Assembly (NCBI RefSeq): GCF_012726295.1
Contig: NZ_JABAOB010000001.1
Coordinates: 558,001-622,000 of the forward strand
Length of the DNA: 64,000 nt
Reading direction: 5' to 3'
DNA from: Chitinophaga sp. Ak27
GTDB taxonomy: Bacteria; Bacteroidota; Bacteroidia; Chitinophagales; Chitinophagaceae
The notes under the pieces were generated by a model. It searched no databases. It saw only the letters and a list, made by a program, of their open reading frames with translations, and was not told the origin of the DNA. Positions 9,430 through 18,397 of this stretch are shown here, one piece after another (position 1 is the first letter of the stretch; every line of letters starts with the position of its first letter). The position numbers and the translations under genes are program-made.

Positions 9430-9951
9430 ATGAAAGCAAACATCTACCTATTTCTACTGTTACTTACCAGCGTCTTCTTTATTTCCTGCAAGAAAAGTGA
9501 CATCGCTTATGAAAACGATTTTAATACCAGCGTACAATCCTGGATGAACTTCAAAGCAGCATCGGGCAACTCCTACCGTTATGTCGTTAACTTTTACTCC
9601 TGGACCGGGTTTAGTACGGAAACGGTTATTACCGTTAAAAAAGGGAAAGTGGTACAACGCAGCTTTACCGGCACACGCCGGATTGACAGCCTCCCGGGTC
9701 AGCGTGAGGTATACCTGCAGTGGACGGAAGACGAAAGTAAAGTAGGTTCACATGGAGATGCCTATCCTCCTCAAACGTTAGATGAAATATACCGGGCGGC
9801 GAAAGAGCGGTGGTTGATAAAGCGCAGTAACGCCAAAACCTATTTTAGAGCGGAGAATAATGGAATGATATCCAGTTGTGGGTATATAGAGAATGGCTGT
9901 ATGGATGACTGCTTCCAGGGCATTGATATTAGTCTCATCGAAAAAATATAA
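9430..9951 (+). CDS. small lipoprotein, DUF6174-like
   Basis: A 173-aa predicted lipoprotein. The signal MKANIYLFLLLLTSVFFISC puts the lipidated Cys at residue 20, followed by KKSD. The mature part has SYRYVVNFYSWTGFSTET and TVKKGKVVQRSFTG, a pattern that resembles DUF6174 proteins, in which a short Tyr-containing strand is followed by a conserved V-x-G-x-V strand. Two Cys in a CGYIENGCMDDC segment near the C-terminus may form disulfides. It follows the GH92 gene by 92 bp on the same strand and could be co-transcribed. The function is unknown, and the family assignment is from memory of the pattern only. Confidence 0.75.
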   Translation: MKANIYLFLLLLTSVFFISCKKSDIAYENDFNTSVQSWMNFKAASGNSYRYVVNFYSWTGFSTETVITVKKGKVVQRSFTGTRRIDSLPGQREVYLQWTEDESKVGSHGDAYPPQTLDEIYRAAKERWLIKRSNAKTYFRAENNGMISSCGYIENGCMDDCFQGIDISLIEKI

Positions 9952-10045
9952 AGCAGTAGTCATTGTTTGACCGCCCCGATTTCCCGTTTGGCGCTGGTAT
10001 TTATGTTGATCAGCGCCCATCCCCTGCTCAACCTAAACTTTCCTG

Positions 10046-10076
10046 TTTGTTCCTAAATTAAAACAATGTATTTTGG
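10046..10076 (+). promoter_or_regulatory. Bacteroidota-type promoter for the locus 2 sigma factor
   Basis: TTTG at 10046-10049 and TATTTTGG at 10069-10076 are separated by exactly 19 bases. This fits the TTTG-N19-TAnnTTTG consensus with one mismatch in the -7 box. It lies about 60 bases before the sigma start at 10135, leaving a plausible leader. Confidence 0.55.
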
Positions 10077-10134
10077 TTTTCCGGAAAACGGGATGAATTT
10101 TTATATTATCAATCAAATATTGACAATCGATTGC

Positions 10135-10731
10135 ATGCAGCATACTTCACTTCACGATAATGAGGAACCTCTTGCAGTGCTTCAGCAAATCGGAAAGGGC
10201 GATGAACAAGCGTTCCGCTGGCTGTTTCAATACTATTCGCCCAGACTTAACCAGTTTGCCTATTCTATCGTTAAGGTAAGGGAAGCAGCAGCAGAAATAG
10301 TGGATGATGTATTTATCCGGTTCTGGCGGCAACGGGAAAAGGCGCCGGCCATTGCTAATATCCGCGTATATCTTTATATCGCTGTAAAAAACAGCGCCCT
10401 TAATTACCTTTCTTCCAAAGCCCACCGCCAAATAACAGCACCATTCAATCATATCGATATTACGTTGAGCCATAACGAGGCGCCGGATGAAAAAATGATC
10501 AGTACAGAACTGATGCACCGGATTACGGCGGCGGTGGAAGCGCTCCCACCCCGGTGTAAAATGATTTTTAAACTGGTACGGGAAGATGGTCTCCGGTACC
10601 AGGATGTAGCCGACATCCTCCACCTGTCGGTGAATACGGTAGATGCTCAGATGGTCATTGCGGTGAAACGTATATCGGAAAAAGTGCAGGCCCATTTTAC
10701 CGCCTTCCCGAAAAAAGCCGTCAAAAAATAA
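10135..10731 (+). CDS. ECF RNA polymerase sigma factor (locus 2)
   Basis: A 198-aa ECF sigma factor, first gene of the second sigma/fecR/susC/susD set. The ATG at 10135 (MQHTSLHDNEEPLAVLQQI) is preferred over upstream in-frame ATGs from 10066, because those would start inside the likely promoter. Region 2 is seen in DEQAFRWLFQYYSPRLNQFA and EIVDDVFIRFWRQ. Region 4 is seen in ALPPRCKMIFKLVREDGLRY and the helix-turn-helix QDVADILHLSVNTVDAQM. The C-terminus is basic (FPKKAVKK). FecR follows after 60 bp. Confidence 0.93.
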   Translation: MQHTSLHDNEEPLAVLQQIGKGDEQAFRWLFQYYSPRLNQFAYSIVKVREAAAEIVDDVFIRFWRQREKAPAIANIRVYLYIAVKNSALNYLSSKAHRQITAPFNHIDITLSHNEAPDEKMISTELMHRITAAVEALPPRCKMIFKLVREDGLRYQDVADILHLSVNTVDAQMVIAVKRISEKVQAHFTAFPKKAVKK

Positions 10732-10791
10732 TTTCAATTCCTTTAAGGTCATCTCCACATTTCCCTGTCTGTATAGTTAACTAAGGTTCCA

Positions 10792-11883
10792 ATGCATAAC
10801 GACAGGATTGCCCAACTAATCGCCAGAAAACTATCCGGAGAGGCCTCTCCGGAAGAAATAAAGGAGCTGGACGCGCTTTTATCCGCGCATCCGGGAGATG
10901 CCTATTTCCTTTCACTCCTGGCTGATTACTGGTCCACGCCCGTATTGCCGGCGGCCGATGAAAATGCAGACCCCGAAGCACATTTCCGCCAGGTGCTGGA
11001 TGCTGCCAGCGGTGAAATGCCCGGGGAGCCCGTAGCGGGGCCAACTTACCATAGCCGTTCACGTTACAGGATAATCCGTCGCCTTTCCATTGCCGCAGCC
11101 CTCGCGGGATTGACAGTTCTTTCCTGGTGGATAATAACCCGAACAGGGTACCTGTCCCCTACCGCTATGGCCAACCGTATAGAAACCATTGCCAAGCCGG
11201 GGGCCAAATCGAGATTGTTACTCCCCGACGGCAGCGTGGTATGGCTCAATTCCGGGAGCCGGCTCAGTTACCCTGCCAACTTCATAGATTCTGTCCGGGA
11301 GGTGGAACTAGAAGGAGAAGCTTATTTTGATATTGCTAAAAATCCGGAGCATCCTTTTATTGTGCGCACTCGCGACATCAACATCCGGGTACTAGGTACA
11401 GCCTTCAATGTGAAATGTTACCCGGAAGATCATAAAACGGTCGCCACACTGATCAGCGGCCTGGTGCAGGTATCCGGAACCCAAGCACAACACCAGGAGG
11501 TGCTGCTGCATCCACACGAAAAAGTGGTCGTTCACAGGCTGCCGCAACAAACAACGCCTGCTGCCGGCCAACCGGGGTCTGTCGCGGTTCCCGAAGGGAT
11601 GGTGATTCAACGTCTCGCAAAAAATACAGCAGATACTTCGATGGTGGAAACAGCCTGGGTTTATAATAAACTGGTGTTTGACGGCGAAAATTTCAGGGAG
11701 ATATCTGATGAAATGGAAAGATGGTTCAATGTGAGGATCGTTTTTCATGACGACACGATAGCAGGATACCGGTTCCACGCAAAATTTGAAAATGAAAGTC
11801 TCAATAACGTGCTGTCAGCGCTTCAGCTATCGCTTCCTTTCACATTTAAAATCACTAATAATGAAGTAAATATTTACAAGTAG
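10792..11883 (+). CDS. FecR-family anti-sigma factor (locus 2)
   Basis: A 363-aa membrane-anchored anti-sigma factor. The cytoplasmic N-terminus (IAQLIARKLSGEASPEEIKE) is followed by one transmembrane segment (LSIAAALAGLTVLSWWIITR). The periplasmic FecR domain has KPGAKSRLLLPDGSVVWLNS and VREVELEGEAYFDIAKN. The C-terminal DUF4974-like domain runs from NKLVFDGENFREISDEMERW to the end (FKITNNEVNIYK). It sits between sigma and susC, and would relay occupancy of that SusC to the sigma factor. The length is typical. Confidence 0.93.
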   Translation: MHNDRIAQLIARKLSGEASPEEIKELDALLSAHPGDAYFLSLLADYWSTPVLPAADENADPEAHFRQVLDAASGEMPGEPVAGPTYHSRSRYRIIRRLSIAAALAGLTVLSWWIITRTGYLSPTAMANRIETIAKPGAKSRLLLPDGSVVWLNSGSRLSYPANFIDSVREVELEGEAYFDIAKNPEHPFIVRTRDINIRVLGTAFNVKCYPEDHKTVATLISGLVQVSGTQAQHQEVLLHPHEKVVVHRLPQQTTPAAGQPGSVAVPEGMVIQRLAKNTADTSMVETAWVYNKLVFDGENFREISDEMERWFNVRIVFHDDTIAGYRFHAKFENESLNNVLSALQLSLPFTFKITNNEVNIYK

Positions 11884-11887
11884 CAGC

Positions 11888-11921
11888 AAAAAAAAACGGG
11901 AAATGCGGCAAACATTCCCCG
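11888..11921 (-). terminator. intrinsic terminator pointing antisense to susC (locus 2)
   Basis: The stem is 11897-11905 with 11913-11921, with a 7-nt loop. A11888-A11896 gives nine U on the minus strand after the stem. At 11901/11917 the sense strand has an A-C mismatch, while the minus-strand RNA has U-G, so the stem is fully paired only in the antisense RNA. This is the same design as at 4713-4745 and 44611-44642. Confidence 0.75.
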
Positions 11922-11979
11922 ATGAAGTCTAATGTTTCAGAAACCTCCGATCGGGAAAATCAACGGGTTTCTTCTCCTT
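11888..11979 (-). ncRNA. candidate cis-antisense RNA across the susC leader (locus 2)
   Basis: Inferred. The minus strand carries TACATTTA at 11986-11993, one base off the TACATTTG box seen at loci 1 and 3 and just upstream of the susC ATG at 11999. The antisense terminator ends at 11888. A transcript from about 11979 would be about 90 nt and would cover the fecR-susC gap. This is the weakest of the three promoters, so the call leans on the terminator and on recurrence. Confidence 0.35.
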
Positions 11980-11998
11980 AAACCATAAATGTAAAGTT

Positions 11999-14900
11999 AT
12001 GAAAAAAAACGCCCCCCCAATCAGTGGGGTTATGATGCCACGTGTGCTTAAATTCCTTCTGTGTATGAAGCTTTCCTCTTTTTTAGTCATTCTTACAGCT
12101 TCCCAGGTTAATGCTACAAAACTATTCAGCCAAAACATTACCGCCAGCTTTGAGCAGGTGGAGTTGCGCACCATCCTGAATGTTATTGAGAAAAAAGCCA
12201 AAGTCCGTTTTCTTTACAATTATGATCTCTCCTGTCTGACAAAAAAAATGGACTTCTCCGTGAAGAACGCTAGGGTGGCTGATGCCCTCAACAAGCTATT
12301 AGAGCATTCCGGGCTGCGCTACCAGCAAATGGAAAATAACCTGATCGTTATCTCCCCGGTAAAAACCAACGAAGCCGCAGATCAATCACAGGTAACCATT
12401 ACCGGGCTGGTAACAGACAACAGTAATCAGCCCCTGCCTGGTGTAAGCATCAACATTAAAGGGACGGCTATCGGCACTACCACCAATGCCGAAGGGCGTT
12501 ACAAGCTGAATGTCCGGTCTTCCAATGATATCCTGCTGTTTACCTATATCGGGTTTGCCCCACAGGAGCAACCACTTACCGGTAGAACTACGCTCAACGT
12601 CACACTGGTAGCGGTATCCAGCAACCTCAATGACGTAGTTGTAGTTGGATACGGCACGCAGAAAAAACAAAACGTTACCAGCGCCATCGCATCGGTTCCC
12701 ATGCAGGATCTAAGGGATATGCCCGTTTCAAACGTAGCCTCCGGCCTGCAAGGCAAAATAGCCGGTGTGGTGGTGCAACAAAATTCCGGTAGTCCCGGCA
12801 AAACGCCCGCTATCAAGGTAAGGGGCTTCGGCTCTATCTCTGCAGGCACCAGTCCCCTGATCGTAGTAGATGGCAACATCGTGTCTGCCTCCGCCTTCGG
12901 CTTGCTGGATGCAGAAGAAATTGACAAAATTGATGTGCTGAAGGATGCCTCCTCTGCGGCGATCTACGGATCCCGCGGCTCCAACGGGGTGATCCTCGTC
13001 ACTACGAAAAGAGGCCGCCCCGGCAAAACAACCTTGGGACTGAATGTGTACACTGGGTTTCAGCAGGTCACTAAAAAACTGGATATGCTGAACTCGCAAC
13101 AATATGCCGCATTCTCCAAAGATGCCGCCAACAACGCGTATCTCGACAATGTACCCGGCGCCCAGGTATCCGACCCCAACAGCGCAAGACCGTCCAACTT
13201 CCTGCGTTACCGGTATCCCCGCGGAGATCTTTTTGATTGGTTTAATTTTGATGATCCCGCAAAAGTGGCTGCACTACCGGATAACAACTACCAGGACCTT
13301 ATCTTCCGGACAGCCCCTATCAGCAATTACCAATTTTCCGCTACCGGTGGTACTGAAAATGTGCAGTATGCTGTGAGCGCAGGTTACCTGAAACAGGATG
13401 GCATCATCCGGAAATCAACCATGGATCGCTACACCTTGCGGGCCAATGTGGATATTAAAGCCGCGCCAAAGCTCACCATCGGGGTGAACATCAACCCTTC
13501 TTACAAAATAACGCAGGAGGTTAAATCTGATGGGCACTGGGCAGACAACGGCATCATCAATGCTGCACTCAATGCCATCCCTATGGCGCCTGTCTATAGC
13601 GCCGATGGCAGCTATTCTTCCCAAACAGCCCTCGCCGCACCTTACAACCTGCCAGGGATCACGAATCCGGTAGCCAACATCACAGAATACAATAGTCCCT
13701 TCCAGGAAGTCAACCTACTGTCCAATGCCTACGCGGAATATAAATTTCTTCCCAACCTCAAATACCGGGTTTCCGGCAACGCCAATATTTATCAGAACAG
13801 GAGAAATGCCTATACTACATCAAAGATGCCTTTGAACCAGCTATTACCCCCTACTGCCGCGGTGGGAAGAGCATTTTCAGAACAGGGCATCAGCTGGCTG
13901 GTGAACCAGGTATTGAGCTATGATGTATCCTTCAATAAAGTACACAACCTGGAAATATTGGCTGGCACCGAATCCAATAAATTACAATACCAATCTTCCG
14001 AGGCAGTAGGTAATACCTTCGCCAATGATATCGTACAAACGTTGAATGCCGCAGGACAACCAGCATCCGTCACTTCCCAGACCATGGAAAATGCTACGGT
14101 GTCTTACTTTGCCAGGATAGACTATAATTATAAGGCCAAATACCTGTTGAAAGTATCGGTGCGTCGCGACGGCTCTTCTGTCTTTGGCCCCGATAACAGG
14201 TTTGGTACATTCCCGGCCGTATCTGCCGGCTGGAGAGTAACAGAAGAACCATTTATGAAAAATCTGCCGGTGCTATCGGAGCTAAAGCTGCGCGCCAGCT
14301 ACGGTCTTTCCGGCAATAATGCGTTTAATATCTCCAGCTCCAATGCCTCCAATAACTATTACCCATATGCAGGAAACGTGGGCTCCACCAACTATAGCTT
14401 TTACAATAATATTGCTACGGGTCTTGCTATCAGCACCCTCGGCAATCCCGGCCTGAGCTGGGAACGTAACCAACAACTGGATCTGGGCGTGGATATTGGC
14501 CTGCTACAAAACAGGATTTCACTCACCGTTGACTATTACGACCGCCTCACCAAAGACTTGTTGCTTTCTGTAAATGTACCCACGCTGACCGGCTTTAGCA
14601 CGGCTGTTAAAAACATCGGCAAAATGAGCAACAAAGGATTTGAGTTTGGGGTAACGAGTTATAATCTCACGGGTGCTTTCACCTGGAATACCAGCGCCAA
14701 CTTGTCGTTCAACCGGAATAAAGTACTGGCGTTAGGTCCCACAGGCGACCCTATCCTCAGTGGCAGCGGCGTGGGAGAAACCAATATCACCATGATTGGC
14801 CAGCCTATTGGAAGTTTTTACGGCTACCGGCAGCTGGGTATTTTCAAAGATGCAGCCGACCTGCATACCAATCCGCATGACAACACCACCCGGCCTGGCG

Positions 14901-15478
14901 ATGTGAAATATGAAGATGTAAATAAAGACGGAATCATAGACGCGAAAGACAGGACCCTGATTGGTAATAATCAGCCAGACTTTATCTATGGCATGAACAA
15001 TATCTTCTCTTATAAAAATATTGATCTGGCCATTTCCATACAGGGTACACAGGGCGGTAAGATCCTCAACCTGAGCCGCCGCTTTTTTGATAACCTGGAA
15101 GGCGGAGGCAACAACCTCACCCTGGCGCTGGACCGCTGGCGTTCTCCGGAAGAACCAGGTAATGGTAAAGTACCACGGGCCAATGGACGTACCACCGGCA
15201 ACAACAATGCGGTATCTTCCCGCTGGGTAGAGGATGGATCTTATCTGCGTATCCAGAATATAAGCCTGGGCTATAGGTTACCTAAGCCTGTTACCGACCG
15301 TATCCGGCTACAACGGTTACGCATATACGCTTCGGTACAGAATCTTTATACCTGGACCAAATACCTGAACTATAATCCTGAAGTAAGTAATTATGAAGGA
15401 CCGCTTACCGGTGGGGTTGATTATGGCAGCTATCCGCTGGCTCGCACCGTGACCTTTGGTATCAACGTTGGCTTTTAA
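11999..15478 (+). CDS. SusC/RagA-family TonB-dependent receptor with STN domain (locus 2)
   Basis: An outer-membrane receptor of 1159 aa. Signal-peptide-like residues (LKFLLCMKLSSFLVILTASQ) are followed by a STN domain (VELRTILNVIEKKAKVRFLY). Next come the carboxypeptidase-regulatory-like domain (TITGLVTDNSNQPLPGVSIN), the plug with LNDVVVVGYGTQKKQNVTSA, and the TonB-dependent barrel ending in an aromatic residue (GINVGF). An internal Met at 12032 is an alternative start. It is followed 33 bases later by its SusD. The STN domain ties it to the upstream fecR and sigma pair. No degradative enzyme follows the SusD; GH92 lies upstream. The substrate is unknown. Confidence 0.93.
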   Translation: MKKNAPPISGVMMPRVLKFLLCMKLSSFLVILTASQVNATKLFSQNITASFEQVELRTILNVIEKKAKVRFLYNYDLSCLTKKMDFSVKNARVADALNKLLEHSGLRYQQMENNLIVISPVKTNEAADQSQVTITGLVTDNSNQPLPGVSINIKGTAIGTTTNAEGRYKLNVRSSNDILLFTYIGFAPQEQPLTGRTTLNVTLVAVSSNLNDVVVVGYGTQKKQNVTSAIASVPMQDLRDMPVSNVASGLQGKIAGVVVQQNSGSPGKTPAIKVRGFGSISAGTSPLIVVDGNIVSASAFGLLDAEEIDKIDVLKDASSAAIYGSRGSNGVILVTTKRGRPGKTTLGLNVYTGFQQVTKKLDMLNSQQYAAFSKDAANNAYLDNVPGAQVSDPNSARPSNFLRYRYPRGDLFDWFNFDDPAKVAALPDNNYQDLIFRTAPISNYQFSATGGTENVQYAVSAGYLKQDGIIRKSTMDRYTLRANVDIKAAPKLTIGVNINPSYKITQEVKSDGHWADNGIINAALNAIPMAPVYSADGSYSSQTALAAPYNLPGITNPVANITEYNSPFQEVNLLSNAYAEYKFLPNLKYRVSGNANIYQNRRNAYTTSKMPLNQLLPPTAAVGRAFSEQGISWLVNQVLSYDVSFNKVHNLEILAGTESNKLQYQSSEAVGNTFANDIVQTLNAAGQPASVTSQTMENATVSYFARIDYNYKAKYLLKVSVRRDGSSVFGPDNRFGTFPAVSAGWRVTEEPFMKNLPVLSELKLRASYGLSGNNAFNISSSNASNNYYPYAGNVGSTNYSFYNNIATGLAISTLGNPGLSWERNQQLDLGVDIGLLQNRISLTVDYYDRLTKDLLLSVNVPTLTGFSTAVKNIGKMSNKGFEFGVTSYNLTGAFTWNTSANLSFNRNKVLALGPTGDPILSGSGVGETNITMIGQPIGSFYGYRQLGIFKDAADLHTNPHDNTTRPGDVKYEDVNKDGIIDAKDRTLIGNNQPDFIYGMNNIFSYKNIDLAISIQGTQGGKILNLSRRFFDNLEGGGNNLTLALDRWRSPEEPGNGKVPRANGRTTGNNNAVSSRWVEDGSYLRIQNISLGYRLPKPVTDRIRLQRLRIYASVQNLYTWTKYLNYNPEVSNYEGPLTGGVDYGSYPLARTVTFGINVGF

Positions 15479-15511
15479 TGTACCGTTTCCACTACAAAAA
15501 ATTGACGTATC

Positions 15512-16975
15512 ATGAGATTCAATCATCGCACTATATACAAGACAGCATTACTTGCGCTTATGTTGTCGTCTTGTGGCAAAGGCTTTATAGACCTGAAGCC
15601 GGTATCCGCTGTTACCACCGATAACTTTTACAAGACAGCCGAAGACTTTAAGAATGCCGTCAGCGGCGCCTATAACGCCCTGCGAACAGGAGGTACTTAT
15701 GGAGTAGACAGTTATATTTTTGGAGAAATCAGGTCTGATAACTCCCTCCCCGTCGCTTCCGGCTCTGTGACTGACCAGGATGAATTTGACCGCTTTTATA
15801 TCCGCACCACCAATCCGTATATCAACAACCGCTGGAGCAACAGTTACACTTCCATTGCCCGCTGCAACGCCATTATCGGGCGCATTGACCCTATTGCAAT
15901 GGACAATACGCTGAAAGCCCGGTATGTCGGGGAAGCTAAGTTTCTCCGCGCCCTCTTTTATTTTAATCTCGTTCGCACATTTGGAGATGTGCCACTGGTA
16001 TTAAAAGAGATCACCAACCCGGATGAAGGGTACCAATATGGCAGAAATCCCAAGGCCGAAGTATATACTCAAATAGAAAAGGATCTTACAGACGCTATCG
16101 CCGCATTACCGGTTTCCTATACCGGGGCAGACGCAGGACGGGCCACGCAAGGCGCTGCCAGGGCTATTTTGGGCCGTGTATTGCTGACGCAGAAGAAATA
16201 TGCTCCTGCGGCGGAACAACTAAAAGCCGTAATTGGCCAGGGCCAATATGCATTGGTGCCTGTGTATGCAGACTTCTTCAAAGTGAGCAACAAAAACAAT
16301 AAAGAAGCCATTTTTGATGTGCAGTACCGGTCAGGCGGCGTAGGGCAAGGTAACCCATGGCCCAATTCATTTGCACCGCAAAACTCCGGCAATGCAGTAA
16401 TCATGTTTGGTGGGGGCGGGAATAATACGCCTACCGACGACCTGGTAAATGACTATGAAGCGGGCGATCAGCGAAAAGCAGCCACCATTGCTACTTCCTA
16501 TGTTAATGCCAGCGGCGCTACCATCCCCGGTAACTTCGTGAAGAAATATTTTGATGTACCCGCCATGGCCAATGATAATGGAAATAATATTCCGGTCATC
16601 CGTTATGCAGATGTGATACTGATGTATGCAGAATGTTTGAACGAGGCTGGCTACGTAGCTGGCGGCGATGCTTTTACCTATCTCAATAACGTACGTAACC
16701 GTGCCGGGCTGGTAAGTCTTACCGCGACAGACGTTCCTACCCAGGCCGCATTCCGGCTCGCCATGGAGCATGAAAGAAGAGTGGAATTTGCATTTGAAAA
16801 CCTGCGCTGGTACGACCTGGTAAGAACAGACCGCGCTATCACTGTTCTTAATGGGAAGTCAGCCCAGATAAACCTGGTAAACCCTGTTACTCAACAGAAC
16901 CTGGTATTTCCTATTCCGCAAAGCCAGATAGACATTAATAAAACGAAGATTACGCAGAACGAAGGATCTAACTGA
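15512..16975 (+). CDS. SusD/RagB-family outer-membrane lipoprotein (locus 2)
   Basis: A 487-aa SusD homologue that caps the preceding SusC and binds ligand at the cell surface. The lipoprotein signal has lipobox LSSC (MLSSCGKGFIDLKPVSAVTT). Family features are NFYKTAEDFKNAVSGAYNAL, the helix AKFLRALFYFNLVRTFGDVP, and near the end HERRVEFAFENLRWYDLVRT and FPIPQSQIDINKTKITQNEG. It is the last gene of the locus; a strong hairpin follows at once. Confidence 0.95.
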   Translation: MRFNHRTIYKTALLALMLSSCGKGFIDLKPVSAVTTDNFYKTAEDFKNAVSGAYNALRTGGTYGVDSYIFGEIRSDNSLPVASGSVTDQDEFDRFYIRTTNPYINNRWSNSYTSIARCNAIIGRIDPIAMDNTLKARYVGEAKFLRALFYFNLVRTFGDVPLVLKEITNPDEGYQYGRNPKAEVYTQIEKDLTDAIAALPVSYTGADAGRATQGAARAILGRVLLTQKKYAPAAEQLKAVIGQGQYALVPVYADFFKVSNKNNKEAIFDVQYRSGGVGQGNPWPNSFAPQNSGNAVIMFGGGGNNTPTDDLVNDYEAGDQRKAATIATSYVNASGATIPGNFVKKYFDVPAMANDNGNNIPVIRYADVILMYAECLNEAGYVAGGDAFTYLNNVRNRAGLVSLTATDVPTQAAFRLAMEHERRVEFAFENLRWYDLVRTDRAITVLNGKSAQINLVNPVTQQNLVFPIPQSQIDINKTKITQNEGSN

Positions 16976-17017
16976 TAAAAAAATGGCGATGGATGTACTC
17001 TCCAGTATATCCATCGC
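16976..17017 (-). terminator. hairpin between convergent genes, terminator for the minus-strand gene
   Basis: A long stem-loop (GCGATGGAT at 16986-16994 with ATCCATCGC at 17009-17017, extendable inward to a 4-nt loop) has a run of A at 16977-16983. On the minus strand that is a stem followed by seven U, so it ends the unknown gene at 17030-17809. It may also block read-through from susD. Confidence 0.7.
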
Positions 17018-17029
17018 TATTAAATAATG

Positions 17030-17809
17030 TTACCCGTTAATGGGTTTATAGCTTAAGCATTTATCGACTATTTCTTCAGCAGTAGGCTCATAGACAGATA
17101 TGTCATCTACCCGGGCATTATAATTTTCGGGATAAAAGAACAAACTGCTCCCATCGGGATAGGGTACATTCCTGTCGAATATTTCCATCAGCTGCTGTAT
17201 TTCCTCTTCGCTTCCGTCGGCAGTAATTATTCTGTTCCCCAGGCCAATTAGTTCTGCTCTTGTCATGGGGTTATGCAGGTTTAGTTCAGTTAATGCTTCG
17301 TAGAAATCAATATTCTTAATTTGCCTGATAAGTCCATGAAATCTATGATCTCGTTCCTTCCTTTTATTTAGTCCCTGCGCCAGATATAAAAGTGTCTCAT
17401 ACCTCATCTTACCCAAGTTAGCCTCTATCTCGGTTATTATATCTACTGGAACTTTACCATCAATATAAAGCCTGTAAATTACTTCCATTGCATTTGCCTG
17501 TGTCCAGTCATATTCTCCAAAGGCTATTGATTTAAGCCAATGTAGAGCCTTTACATCTAACTGATAAACAAGCTCAAAGATAGTATATTGACAAACCAAC
17601 AACCACGCTCCCAGCCCAAGTTGTTGTCTATTAATATCCAGGGGAACCTCGGGAGGCTGATGCAGCTTTTGACGGAGGTATGCTAAATCATCAATGCCGA
17701 TGTTTTCAGCTTCCTGTCTGGCCCTTTCCTCAAACAATTCTTCATTAGTCAATAACGCTTTTCCGAGATCAATAATCAGACAATCAATATCTTTTTCTTT
17801 CATTGTCAA
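17030..17809 (-). CDS. protein of unknown function, 259 aa
   Basis: Not recognised. It is a soluble, acidic, mostly helical-looking protein without signal peptide or transmembrane segment. It has several helix-like blocks (LAYLRQKLHQPPEV, YQLDVKALHWLKSIAFGEYD, MTRAELIGLGNRIITADGSE) and ends with TAEEIVDKCLSYKPING. It lies 39 bases downstream of an RDD-family membrane protein on the same strand, so the two are probably one transcript. The late GNRIITADGSEEEIQQLMEI stretch resembles scoring-type helical repeats in some immunity-like proteins, but that is not enough for a functional call. It reads as more A+T-rich than its neighbours. Confidence 0.75.
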   Translation of the reverse strand: MTMKEKDIDCLIIDLGKALLTNEELFEERARQEAENIGIDDLAYLRQKLHQPPEVPLDINRQQLGLGAWLLVCQYTIFELVYQLDVKALHWLKSIAFGEYDWTQANAMEVIYRLYIDGKVPVDIITEIEANLGKMRYETLLYLAQGLNKRKERDHRFHGLIRQIKNIDFYEALTELNLHNPMTRAELIGLGNRIITADGSEEEIQQLMEIFDRNVPYPDGSSLFFYPENYNARVDDISVYEPTAEEIVDKCLSYKPING

Positions 17810-17848
17810 TTTATAATAATATATACTAAAGTGGCGACAACAGTCCTG

Positions 17849-18274
17849 CTACTTCTCCCGGAATGTCATCACACTACCTGATAACAGGTCGTGAATCGCT
17901 CTTCTTTCCTTGTTGGTATGTATTGTTAAAAAAGATACCCAGCCGAGGAAAAACTTTACCAGGTAGCGGAGCAATGCCTTGTGAAATGGCAGGCGCCTCT
18001 TAGTATTATAATGCTGTCGTACGCGGATACCTTTGATATAGTTGCCGACAGTGGCTCCCAACGTGGTAAACAATGGCTCGTACACAATCCATACGAAAAC
18101 AAATAAGCCGATCCGTACCCCATCCGGTACTTCTCCTACTTGTTCCAGTAAGGTGCCGAAAATGAACATCAACAAAACGATAAAGAGCAGGTCAATAAAA
18201 GTCGATTGTACTCTGGCACCTAATAGTGGGTATTCTTTTTCGACTTCGGGTTCTAATAAAAGGATGTCTTCCAT
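17849..18274 (-). CDS. RDD-family integral membrane protein
   Basis: A 141-aa membrane protein of the RDD family. The N-terminal part has LGARVQSTFIDLLFIVLLMF, where the family's first R and D fall in ARVQSTFID. Three hydrophobic segments are seen: IDLLFIVLLMFIFGTLL, GVRIGLFVFVWIVYEPLF, and a third around LVKFFLGWVSFLTI. Also typical are TVGNYIKGIRVRQ and a C-terminal RRAIHDLLSGSVM, close to the family's H-D-x-x-x-x-T motif. The molecular function of RDD proteins is poorly known (ion exchange has been suggested for some). It lies just upstream of the unknown 259-aa gene, probably in one operon. Confidence 0.85.
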   Translation of the reverse strand: MEDILLLEPEVEKEYPLLGARVQSTFIDLLFIVLLMFIFGTLLEQVGEVPDGVRIGLFVFVWIVYEPLFTTLGATVGNYIKGIRVRQHYNTKRRLPFHKALLRYLVKFFLGWVSFLTIHTNKERRAIHDLLSGSVMTFREK

Positions 18275-18331
18275 AGTGATAATATAGGGGATTAGGCATG
18301 TAAAATAAGAAAAAATGCAGTAATCACCTTC

Positions 18332-18378
18332 TTTACAAAAAGAGCCTCGCAGGATTTCTGCGAGGCTCTTTTTGTAAA
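18332..18378 (-). terminator. very strong intrinsic terminator after the YceI gene
   Basis: A perfect 21-bp stem (18332-18352 with 18358-18378) has a 5-nt loop. Its core is AGAGCCTCGCAG/CTGCGAGGCTCT flanked by A5/T5, so U-runs occur on both strands. It lies 19 bases past the end of the YceI gene and before the RDD gene start, so it most likely terminates the YceI transcript. Confidence 0.9.
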
Positions 18379-18397
18379 TGATTTATACTGAAGTATC

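Noticed and set aside
9990..10017. GGCGCTG/CAGCGCC inverted repeat as a terminator after the small lipoprotein
   Set aside because: Only 7 bp with a 14-nt loop and no U-run. Too weak to call.
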